Part shown: piece by piece, positions 24,101 to 36,100 of the stretch
How the letters are laid out: each line of letters begins with the position of its first letter
Position numbering within the stretch: the stretch's first letter is position 1
Origin: Ceratotherium simum simum
Taxonomy: Eukaryota; Chordata; Mammalia; Perissodactyla; Rhinocerotidae
DNA: 64,000 nucleotides
Reading direction: 5' to 3'
Assembly: GCF_000283155.1 (NCBI RefSeq)
Contig: NW_004454182.1
Coordinates: 8,154,296-8,218,295, forward strand
Notes under the pieces: generated by a model
The model's database searches: none
What the model saw: only the letters and a program-made list of their open reading frames with translations
What the model was told of the DNA's origin: nothing
Program-made: the position numbers and the translations under genes

Positions 24101-27100
24101 CATGGAGCTTTCCAATTTACAAAACCATTTTTTATAATTTAAAAAAAAATTTATAAAACCATTTCATAGTTATTATTTTCATGTGATGCAGTTAAGAACT
24201 TTATACGATAGACAGCAGGGGGAGGAGGTAACAGTCCGTTGTATAGATCAGAAAACAGAAGCTCAAAGAGTTTATTGTACAAAGGAAACGACTTCCCACC
24301 TTACACTTGTATTGTGCCTTCCAGTTTATAAAGTGTTGCATGTGTGTTTTCTCTTATCATCCTTACCAACAGCTCTGTGAGGTAAATGTATTCTAGGTTT
24401 ACAGATGAGTAAACTGCAGTTGTGGGAGAGCAAGAGGACTGTCCGTGGTCACACAGAAGGTACCCAGCCAAGCCCAATTCAAACTCAAGTTTCGGAACCA
24501 AGGGCCAGCACTCTGTCCCTGGCTCTGTGCTTGAACTTACTCGGTCAAACATCCGGTTCAGCAGTCTTGGAACCACAGGAAAGATAGTGGGTTGAAGCGC
24601 CTTGAGGTCATCCATAAGCAGCCTGATATCTCCTTGGAAAAACCCTATTTTAGCTCCATGACACAGCATTACACACTAGAGAGGTAAACAGAGGTCACCA
24701 ACATTTTATCATTGCAGCAGGGCTTACACAACAGACACGTAGACACACAAGGCTTCAGTTTTAGCATTTCAGACCAGTTTCCAGAAATCTTAAAGTTCCT
24801 AAATGTAGGGAGCTTTTAAAAAAATGTTCTTGCAGTCTCCAGTCATTGTACTACATGAAATGTGGTATTTCTCTTGATCATCCTGAAGATAAAGGAGCTA
24901 GTAAGAAACCAGGGTATGTTGTTTTGGATGATCACAGAGGTTCTGCTAGTTTAGCTTCATGATAAACATCTGTTGAATGAATGACACGGTATTGTATAAC
25001 CCAAATATTTTTAGTCTTCCAGAAACTTTACGTCTAATTTACTCTCAAAACAAAAACTTGGCTACCTGCCTGTAGTCCAAGCTTATTAAAGTCTCATTTT
25101 CTTGTATTTGAATCTAACTAAAAATTTCTGAAAAGCCACTGAATATGTTGCAGTTGAGACATGAGGACATCTAATACCAGAGTGGCTTGCCATTCAGCTA
25201 TAACCTATTGCATGAATTTTTTCCGGTCTGATGCAAATTGCACTGGCAAGCCATATGCACTTGACAAATAGTCTGCCTATTTTAAATTTTAAAAAGAAAA
25301 AGAGATTCAAAAAGCAATGCAATGGAAGTACCAACAATTCCAGGCTTGCAAGCAGAAACCATGAGAAAGATACACCATGGTTCATTGTTTAAAAATTAAC
25401 GTTCAGGAGGTTTTTGTTCAGTGGGGCCTGCCTCCCAGGCAGACTTCTAAAACTACAGTTAGGTACGTATGGTCCACCATCAACTTATTTGAGATCACTT
25501 TATAAACTCACAAGATCTCCTGAGGTGTGCAAGAAGCAGAAGTAACAGATGGAGGATGGGATCCAATGATCCTCGATCCTTTAGGGGTAAGCCAATCCTA
25601 CAGCGCAGTGGCCAAAGGGTCAGCTCTCTATCAGTCACCTCGCTGTGACCAAGCCCTAGCATAGTGCCTTGTGTACGGCTGATGCTCAACAAATGTTTGT
25701 TAAATGAATGAAGGGTGCCCACTGTTTTTCCTATAAGGATACAATCCAAAATTGTCCAAGAAGAAAAAAGATTGTTCTCGGCTAGTTTTTAAATTAGTCA
25801 CACAGTTGTGTACAGGGAGCCCGGGCAAAGGTCAGCTAAAGATCATCCTGCTTTTCCAAGGACACTCAGAAGATTGGTGAAAAAATGAGTCTTAAACCAA
25901 CTTGTGCATTATGAACAAGCACAGTAAAAAACAGAGGCTTCTCACAGAGGCAGAAGCCTCATGAGGCTTTATATGATGGTCTTCATAAAAATTCTACTTT
26001 TACGGTTAATCTTCCTGGAACTATGTCCATACTTGTATCCTTCAAAAGTTTGAGCTCCTAATTTTTTTTTTTTTTTTGTGAGGAAGATCAGCCCTGAGCT
26101 AACATCTGATGCCAATCCTCCTCTTTTTTGCTGAGGAAGACTGGCCCTGGGCTAACATCCGTGCCCGCCTTCCTCTACTTTATATGGGACACCACCACAG
26201 CATGGCTCGACAAGCGGTGCGTCGGTGCGCGCCCGGGATCCGAACCATCGAACCCCGGGCCGCCGCAGCGGACTGCGCGCACTTAACCGCTTGCACCACC
26301 AGAGCTTCTAATTTTAAAGTGAATGATTAACGTTCAAGTATCCAGACCCAGAAAAAAAATTTATCCTCTTTTAAATAATTTGTCCCGTGCCTAAAACAGG
26401 GATGAGCAAAGCATTATCTACGGGATGACAGTCTGTACATGAAACTTACCTGCAGGAGCTGCTCATACATGTGTGCAAGCGGTAAAAACGAAATGTGTGT
26501 GTCACTGGCCTTCAAGGTCATCACTTTCTGTAAAACACAATGACGCGGCAGAACACAAACAAGAAAAATAAAACTCAACGCCTACCTCGACGACTCTCTC
26601 AAACATATGGGCGAGAGGCAAGAAAGATATCAAAGTGTCATCTGGGGAAGGCATGAAGGCAGTCTGTAAGCAAAGAACCAGCAAGGCAGAAAAGCATTAA
26701 GATTACCAGTAATTTCCCATTTTATTTTAGAGCATATAATACCTCAACACTAAGAAGAAAAAGATTTGCTTATGATCTGCAATTATTTCTCACCAAGGAA
26801 TGAAATGAAAAGTCATACTTTAATTATTCAAATAGAGTGGAAGTCATTTTGAATGACAAAGGAAATCCATTCAAGACTTTAGTCAAAATAATAAAAATTT
26901 TGGGGGCCAGCCCAGGGGCTGAGTGGTTAAAGTTCCATGCCTTCACACTATGGTGGCCTGGGTTCATGCGTTCGGATCCCCGGTGCGGAACTACTCCACT
27001 TGTCAGCCATGCTGTGGAGGTGTCCCACATACAAAGTAGAGGAAGACTGGTACGGCTGTTAGTGCAGGGCTAGTCTTCCTAAAGCGAAAAAAGAAGAAGA

Positions 27101-30100
27101 TTGGCAGTGGATGTTAGCTCAGGGCTAATCTTCCTCACCAAAAAAAATAAGAAGAATTTTGCCCAGGGTCTGGCCTGGTCGCATAGTGGTTAAGTTCAGC
27201 GCACTCAGCTTCAGCGGCCTGGGTTCACAGGTTCAGATCCTGGACACGGCCCTGCACCATTCATCAAGCCATGCTGTGGCAGCAACTCACATACAAAATA
27301 GAGGAAAACTGGCACAGATGTTAGCTCAGGGCCAATCTTCCTCAAGCAAAAAGAGGGGCATTAGCAACAGATGGTAGCTCAGGGCCAATCATCCTCACCA
27401 AATAAAGAAATAATAAAAATTTTGCCCAAATTGGGAGGTTAAGGGATCATATGCTCTAATAATTTAGTGTTTCTCTTATCTCAAGCAAGCTCCAATTTCA
27501 CCTTAAGGTAAGAAATATAAGACTCATTCCAACATAAGAAAGCATATTATGTTATAAAAGGAAAGTTAGACAGAGGATAAGAGAAACTGGATTTCTAAGC
27601 TCCTTCTATCTATGGTATAAGCACATTTTGAGTATCGTATTTTGATCAACACCTTTACCTTAAAGCTCTACTTTACCCCACGATAAATATCCCAATTTGC
27701 TTAACGCAAGCTCTAATCTGGCACCAGGGGATTTGTTCTCCTATGAAATGCTGATCATGATAGGCCTGCATCTAGATTAAGGTTGGACATCTGGTTTCCA
27801 TTCCATGGCTACAAACGGGCTTTATGTAGGGTCAGGCGAGTGAGGCTTTGCCTGGAATGTTCACGTTATTAATACAAAGCATTCTGGCCAAAACCAGGGC
27901 TGCCAACAGCAGCCGCTGCCACACAGACACAGAAATGAAGGTGCTGTCCAGCTGCCTCAGGGGGCACGCACCCACTTCTGAGCCATGCCCATCCCTTCCC
28001 CAAAGCTGGGCCATCCTTCCTAATACTGTGATAACAGGTGAAAGTCCTGAGCAAACACAGTAGCCCCAGAAGCATGTGAGGTAGCCTGAACACGCTGTAA
28101 TCTCAGATTAATCTTATTCAAGTGTGATCTGCATCCAAACTAGTTTCCTACTTCTCAGTAGGAAACTGTTAACGTCGTGAGAAACAGACTCAGTAATATC
28201 CATACTTTTCAATTTTCTGATTTAGTACCAAAAATAATGTGCATTAGCATGATTAAAAGTTTTACAAAGTTGCAAATGCCCCTGATAATTAATTTTCAAC
28301 ATAGTTTTGTAATTGTTTGCCTCAGTGTGGTGCTAATGCATTTGAAGTTTTCTGTGAAGGCCAATTAGTGAATTAAAATTTCGCTTTGCTACTAAATGTT
28401 GAATTCTGTTTAGAAAGTATATACCAAAATAGGTATTTGGCACTAAGAAAGGGTGAGTATAAGTAAAAGTGAGATTGACCTTCTGCAGCCACCAAAGATG
28501 CCGAGTCTCTAAAACCATTAAGCAGAGGCTCCTGCCACAAAAATTAGGGCCTATAGAATCCCTCCAGAGACTACAAAAGCAAATTATGTAAAATGTACAA
28601 AGGGTATGAGGGAAAGGCTTTATATTGTTCAATAAGTACCTTTTTAAAGGGCAAGTTTGAAATATACCCTTGGTGTTATGGATTGAATTATGTCGCCCTC
28701 AAAATTCATATGTTGAAGCCTTAACCCAATGTGTCTGTATTTGGAGACAGGGCCTTTAGGGAGGTTATTAAAATTCAATCATGTCATAAGGGTGGGGCCC
28801 TGATCCACTAGGGCTGGTGTCCGTGTAAGAAGAGGAAGAGACACCAGAAGCCTCTCTCTCATTCTCCATGTGCACACAGAGCGAAGGCCATGTGAGGCAT
28901 AGTGAGAAGGCAGCTGTCTACAAGCCAGGAAGAGAGCCCTCACCAGAAAATGAATTTGCCGGCCCCTTGATCATGGACTTCTAGCCTCCAGAACTGTGAG
29001 AAAATAAATGTCTGTTGCTTAAGCCACTCAGTCTGTGTTATTTTGTTTTGGTAACCTAAGCAGACTAAGACACGTGGATAGCAAACTTAAAGATTACAGG
29101 AAATCCACGGAAGTTCAAGACCTTAATCCTCATAAAATGGAAGTCAAATCGACCATAAAAAATAATAATAATTCAAAAACCTTCAGCAGCATTTAATATT
29201 TCATTGTTATCTTAAAGAAATTATTTTTCCCACACTGGAACAGTATTTTGTAAAAGCACAGAGAGTCATTTCTTCTGTTTTTTCCTGGAAACATTTATAG
29301 GGTGGTATCCAAATATACTTTTACTATATAAAAGTTATTTTATAATATTATATTAATATATTAAATATATAATATTTAAAATAAAATATTATTTTTAAAA
29401 AATTCTGTCAATTCACCTTAATGGTCATAGGCAAGAGAGATTAGTCCACAATGAAAACTATTTGAGAGAAGCTGATCTTAGATTGCATAAAAGTTCAGAC
29501 TTTATCTATATCTCAGGAAGTGTTCCAAATACAGCATGGACCTAAGGCTGCCTTTAGCACTTTCATTCTTGAGGCCTAATGCTAGCCAATAAATATGAAG
29601 AAAAATGACAATATCCCAAAAGTTTACCTCTGTCATTTTCACAAAACCTGAACAGTCGCTCACTACATTTCGATGAGTGATCATTGCTCCTTTGGGGTAG
29701 CCTGAGGAACACACATGAGCGGAACAAAGTTAGAGGACATCTAAGAGTGACAGAAACTAGCAAAGCCCAGAAACCCGGTATAATTAGGGCCTCAAATGCC
29801 TCCCACGTTAGGTACACCCATGAATGCCAAACGTTGAGTAACAGTAAATTCCTGAGCAACCTGCAATCCTTTAAATGAAACCTATTATCTTAAACAATCT
29901 GTTTTAACATGGGCAAGTTTTAGAGTATGTGTGTGTAGCAATAAGAGAAGAAAAACCAGGAATTTTATTTCTGGAAACCACTGATATAGTTTGCCCCAGG
30001 AAGATGGATGAATCCACCGTTGCCTTCAATAAATGTTTGAGGAAATACATGGCACTCTCAGATTCTGAGAATGTCTTATAGAGTGACAAGAAGACAGCGC

Positions 30101-33083
30101 TTGAACCATTTCTGTCTCTTCTGCTCTCTGTCCATCTATGGTTCAAATAAGTCAACCAAAAAGGGGCAGGGAGTATACACTTCCAGATACCACTTAGAAG
30201 CTATTCCATTTCAAAACTTACCTGTAGTTCCACTTGTGAAACAGATTACCGCAAGATCTTCAGGGGCTGGAGGCTACAGCACATTAAAAAAAAGACGGTA
30301 TAAATCAGAATAGAAAACAAAACTCTAAGCCATCAGACATCACCTAAGATTTCTATTTGTCTCCGAAATGACTAGATACTGGAAACTACACAGAGGGCTG
30401 GGGCAGGGTCTGACACAGTATTCTTACCTTGGGCTTCTGTCTGTTGGCTCTTCCCAAGTCCTTAATTAGAAGAGAAAAAAGTCTCAAATGAAAAAATTTT
30501 CTAAATGTAAAGAGTAAGGTCACATCAAGTCACTTCAAGCTGACTTTACTGTGGGATTCACTCATAGCTCAAAGACAACATAAATTTCAAATTAAATAAA
30601 CTATGGCAATTATAATTAACCTGAACCGAAATATTTATCCATTGTTCTAAGAAGCCATTTTCCAGTTGTCTTCTCTCTTATATAAAACCATATAAATGGT
30701 ATTAGAACTGGCCTTTGAAATAGGATTTATTCAAAAGACAGGAATCAGGGCCGGCCCTGTGGCTTAGTGGTTAAGTGCGTGCGCTCCGCTGCTGGCGGCC
30801 CGGGTTCGGATCCTGGGCGTGCACCAACGCACCACTTCTCCGGCCATGCTGAGGCTGCGTCCCACATACAGCAACTAGAAGGATGTGCAGCTATGACATA
30901 NNNNNNNNNNNNNNNNNNNNNNNNNNNNNNNNNNNNNNNNNNNNNNNNNNNNNNNNNNNNNNNNNNNNNNNNNNNNNNNNNNNNNNNNNNNNNNNNNNNN
31001 AAAAATTAAAAAAAAAAAAAAAGACAGGAATCAAAGTCTTCTACAACGTATTTCTTGTCCTCACTCCCACTTCCTATTCTGGCCTTTAACAAAGCCCAGC
31101 TCTTAACCATAATCCAAGAACTGCAGATGCTCTGCACCCTCCCAAAAAGAGAGCACAGCACGACATAATGATCACCCAATTCTGCACAACTGACATCTTT
31201 GACCTGAAGAGAAAAATCGATCTCTGCCAGATTTAAATGCTAGCCATTCTGGAGAAGATCCAATATCTGTACTCCCCACATGGAGCGGAGAAAGGATTTG
31301 GCAATCACCAGTTATAAAACAGGCCAGGCTGGAGGATCTAAGACCACTCTTTTTTTTTTTTTTTTGTGAGGAAGATGAGCCGGGAGCTAACATCCATGCC
31401 CATCGTCCTTCACTTTACATGGGACGCCGCCACAGCATGGCTTGACAAGTGGTGCGTCAGTGCGCACCCGGGATCCGAACCGGCGAACCCCTGGCCGCCA
31501 CAGCGGAATGTGTGCACTTAACCGCTTGCACCACCGGGCCGGCCCCTAAGACCACTCTTGAATGGACACGAAGCTCAAGAACGACATTTCTGAGGTGCTG
31601 CAATTCCCAATGGCTGGCTCTCAGTGCCCACCAACGGTTCATTTTGATGTTGCTCAGTTTACGGCACAAGGCAGTCTTGGTGGCCACTTTAATATCTATT
31701 AATTTTTTTTTAATGAGCTATTTCTATTCTTTTCCTATTAAAATTGAACAGCTTGAGGGAGCATATACAGTGAGCAGGCCCAGAATTAAAGGGAAATTAA
31801 ACGGGTGTGCTCAGGGCTGCGTGAATTTCTGCCCAGCTCACAGTTTTAAACAGTTTTTAATCTTAATCACATTTTAAATTATATATATATAACAGACCAC
31901 TGATTAAAAACAGGTACACTGATGTCCAAATCGAGGTCAACCAAGAGCTAGAGCAATAATAATTCTACCATTTGTTTTTCCAAAACAATCTTTATCCGGT
32001 CCAAATTTTTACTGATCTGTTCAAAATTCTTACATAACTTCTTGAGAGCTTCAAAAGTTGATGTTAAATAAAATAAAGCAATATTGTATGCAATTCGGCT
32101 TTTAATTTATTGGAAACAAACATTATCCAAATGAGTACACTATTTGCCGAGAAAGTTTTACAGCCTGAAACCTGTCTTATGTTATCATTTAGAATAAAGT
32201 ACACAGCAAACACAAAAATAAACAAGTTTCCATCTTTAGGCAAAAAAAGAAGATCCCTAAACAGAAGAAAAACTGAATTCTAGTTAATAATTAACATGCT
32301 CACGTATTTAGGGGTGATAAAATCTGCAAACTACTGAAAATGCATTAAAAAAGGATAGATTGATGAGCGATGGATTAACAGGTGATCAAGTAAATATATT
32401 AAAATGTTAATTGTTCAATGTTACTGCAATAAACAAAAAATTAAAAAATAAAATAAAATGTTAATTGTAGACTCAATGGATATATCGTGGTCTACTGTAC
32501 AATTCTCTCAACTGGTTTGCATGTTTAAGAATCATCATTAATAAAATATTGAAAAAAATCCCAAAATTCCAAATACTAATGTTTCCAATCTTGTTCCTAT
32601 AAAAATATACATTAATAAAAACTTGATCACATGACCAACCATAAAGCTAATTCAAAATTCATTTTTTAAAAATTTAACCTGTTGTTCATAAAATTTTAAA
32701 AAACCAAACATGAATTGTATTAAACAGATAAGTATAAAACAATGTCTTTTATAAATAAAGATTTTAATAAAAACTTTATATTACAATCTTCAGTCACTTA
32801 CTCATCTGAATTTTTTAACCTTAAAATTACTTCTTTATCATATAGCAGTCAATAAAGACCAAAAACTTCCCGTGTGTGTGTCTGTGTTGAGGGGCAGGTA
32901 GGGAGAAGAAGGAAAAATGCAGGAAAAAGAGATTACGTTACTGTGAAAGGGGATTACAGACAAAAAAAAAAAAAACAAAAGTGGGAAAATGCTAGATTTT
33001 AAAAAGCTAGCTAAAAACTCAATTTAACAAAACTGCACACCCATTAGCTCTTATGGACTCATGTTCTATGCTGCCTCGTGTGC

Positions 33084-33126
<43 letters not shown>

Positions 33127-36100
33127 AGGCAGAGGCCCTATTAGAACAAGTGACAGTTTCCTTATGAGTACTAAGTTTCCCAGGAAAAGTTTTATAGATC
33201 CTTACTTGTAGCCTCAAATTCTTTGTAGAAGGAGAACTATGAATAAGTTTTAAAAGCCTATTTAGGGGCCAGCCCGGTGGCATAGTGGTTGGGATTGCGT
33301 GCTCTGCTTTGGTGGCCAGAAGTTCACAGGTTTTGATCCCAGGTGCGGACCTACCCACCGCTCATCAAGCCATGCTGTGGTGGTGTCCCATATACAAAGT
33401 GGAGGAAGATGGGCACAGATGTTAGCTCAGAGCTAATCTTCCTCAGCAAAAAGAGGAGGATTGGCAACAGATGTTAGCTCACAGCCAGTTTTCCTCACAC
33501 ACACACACACACACACACAAAACCTATTTATAACAGTTCCAGGAAAACATTTACAACATTTTCAGAAAGAGAATGACTTACTCGAAATACCTATGACTTC
33601 CTATTACTATGATGTGTAAAAAAAAGAGCCTCCTCTTGCCAGCTCCTTTGGATTGAATTCTAATCCACGTCCAACTGAGGGAATCAGCTTCTTAGATGAT
33701 CTGATGTCACACAACCCATTTAAATACGGACCACACTCAGTTTCCTAGAATGGTTTTTAACTTCAAAGTGGTGATTAACGTGACTCTTAAGAGATTTAAT
33801 ATGAAAATAAACCAAATCAAACATCCATGCCGGAAATTCACCAGGACTCTACAAAAGCAACCTGGGCAAAAGAATAATGAGGCTGATTTCTCTATCCGGC
33901 TCCATTTTACAGAGGAATCAGTAAGTAGAAGCCATCAAAGCCTAAAGAGGACGAACAAACTTAAATCTCCCCCTGAATATGAAAATCACATCTCCAGCAT
34001 TTATTGGCGTGGCTTGTCAGTGCTCCACAATAAATGTGGCGCTGCCACTCACTCTATGAGAGCACTTCCTGCACGATGAGATGGATTAACACTGGGCATG
34101 CATGTAGAATTCCTCTTCCCAGTCATGAGACAGGAATTTCTGCTCTATATCTTTTACGGGTTGCTGAGACAACGGGCCACAGCTGGGATTGCATAGTCAC
34201 ACGGGATACCACATTTGAGCCAAAATGACCTCAGGGAAACCGCCCGGAGAGGTGGGCAGGGCAGAATGACTCACCTCCATGGCCTTCATGCTGATGATCT
34301 CCACCCCACACTTCTTGCCTCGTTCCAACAGATCAATGCCATAGGAGTCCATGAGAACTATGATTTTAAGGCCTGGGGTTAACTTATTTTCGACGCCTTC
34401 TAATAAGAGGTTGGCCTTATCTGGCTTGTCAACAAAAACCAGCAAGAGATCAGCTGGAAATGAAGAGATACAATGAGGAAGAAGCTCCTGGATATTAAAA
34501 GCTTGACTGTAGGAGATCTGACACCAGGTTATTTTAAGGACTACATTCTTTGAATAGAAAGGTAGATGTGCATTTAAATATAAAATCCCCATCAAATCAA
34601 ATATAAGCAAACATAAAGTCATTGAATCTAACCAATAACTAGGCCAACATCCCCCCAAAGACGCGGACATACCTTTGTTGACTATGTAGGTGATTGCTTC
34701 GGTTCCCAGGGTATCATAGAGGGGGACAATCACCATTGAATACGCAAAGCATCCCTGTTCAATGATGACCCACTAAACAAAGAGGAAAGTCGGGGAGAGA
34801 GAACAAGATGTCATCACGGAACCACTCCAAGGAGAACGATCCTCTAAGGTGGAGACACTGGATGCAGCAAACTTAACATTTGTGTATCTATTACTATGTG
34901 CCCGGCACCAGGAGGGATTCATAATGAGGACAAACACTTGCTCCCTTCTTAAATGGAAAGTGCAATTTGCCTGAAGAATTGAGGCAAATATGCGAAAACA
35001 TAATTAACAATACAAGAGAGTGACTGACTCAGAGACGAGAGAGCCCACGATGGGCCACCTTTGTGGGGGACGTAACTGAGATTGCCCCTTGCAGGAGAAG
35101 CACAATTTGGACAGATGGAGAGAAAGGCAAGGAGACTTGCACAGCAATGACTGCACAACTGAAAGCAGGGAGGAGGTGAGGGAGCAATCTGGCTGGCATG
35201 GAGGTTCCAGCAGGGAATGGCAAGGCTGGAGAGGTGGGAGGGAGCAAGCCTGTGGCTAGAGAAGCCTGGCTCTATTCCTCAAGCCACGCACAGCCACGGA
35301 GGGTTTCTCAGCTAAACAGTGACTGCAGGGTCTGAGGAAGCTCGATCTGGCAGCAGTGTGCAGGAGGGCCTGGGAATAAGGGAAGGAGAGACACACTGAT
35401 CTAACAGGAAAATTGTTCTGGCAAAATCTCCCCAGAAAAGTGATGAAGGAAAGAAGTGATATCATAACTGGTCATCTTATCTCTAAACTCATCAGCCACG
35501 TAGTAACGGATCTGCCTACAAGGCAAATGGGGCAAGCTCACCCTTTCAACTATAATCCTCAGTGGCACCCATTATCTTCAGCTGCAGTTCACAAATCTCC
35601 TGCAGAACTCTGACAGGGCACAGATAAAGGCACAGCTGCTGTGGGAAGGGAGCACAATCCACCCATATTCACTTGGCCTGGAACTGATTTCCCTCCTTTT
35701 TTTTTTCCTGGAACCGATTTCAAATTACCAAAGTGGAGGTCAGGTCCAAGCTCCTTAGTAGGGTACAGGTGGCACACGTGGTCCTCTCTTCCCTGCCCTT
35801 TATCCTGCCACTCCAAGCTTTACCCTAGTAAAATGCTTCATTCCCCAACACAGACATGTTGCTAGATGCAAACATGAGGTTGTTCCTGACAACCTCATAT
35901 CCTTCAAGATTCCACTTAGATGCCACCTCCAGGAAGTCCTCCTTGACTGAGCTTCCATAATCCTTTTGCCCTGTGTCCACACCTACCACGTTACAGAGAA
36001 TGCATCAGCTTATGGGCCTGTCTTCCCTTACGTGGTACCTTACGAAGAGGATTCAAGTCACTGTCTTGCTTTGGTGCCTCACAATGCCTGGCATACAGTA

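Larger units (their letters stand above)
24676..26449 (-). other. ACSL1: Intron between gate exon and coding exon 11
   Basis: 1774 nt measured from the Y-gate exon. Contains a MIR 3' end and an ERE. About 24700-25500 holds nothing recognised. A DR1-like motif is at 25822-25834. Confidence 0.85.
26664..29627 (-). other. ACSL1: Intron between coding exon 9 and the F-gate exon
   Basis: 2964 nt: two tandem EREs, a MaLR LTR, an AT-rich tract and a perfect hairpin (28142-28167). Nothing recognised in about 27420-28140 or 28170-28670. Confidence 0.85.
30461..34274 (-). other. ACSL1: Intron between coding exons 6 and 7
   Basis: 3814 nt including a 100-N gap. Three EREs and two dinucleotide tracts. 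About 31700-33050 is AT-rich with no recognised family; 33525-34274 also shows nothing recognised. Confidence 0.85.

Noticed and set aside
26450..26663. One of the two gate exons as a dead duplicate
   Set aside because: Both have intact splice sites, identical length and phase, and conserved gate motifs (HMFE and HMYE).
31449..31877. 142-aa open frame
   Set aside because: Its start is ERE sequence and the rest crosses unique intron without family resemblance.
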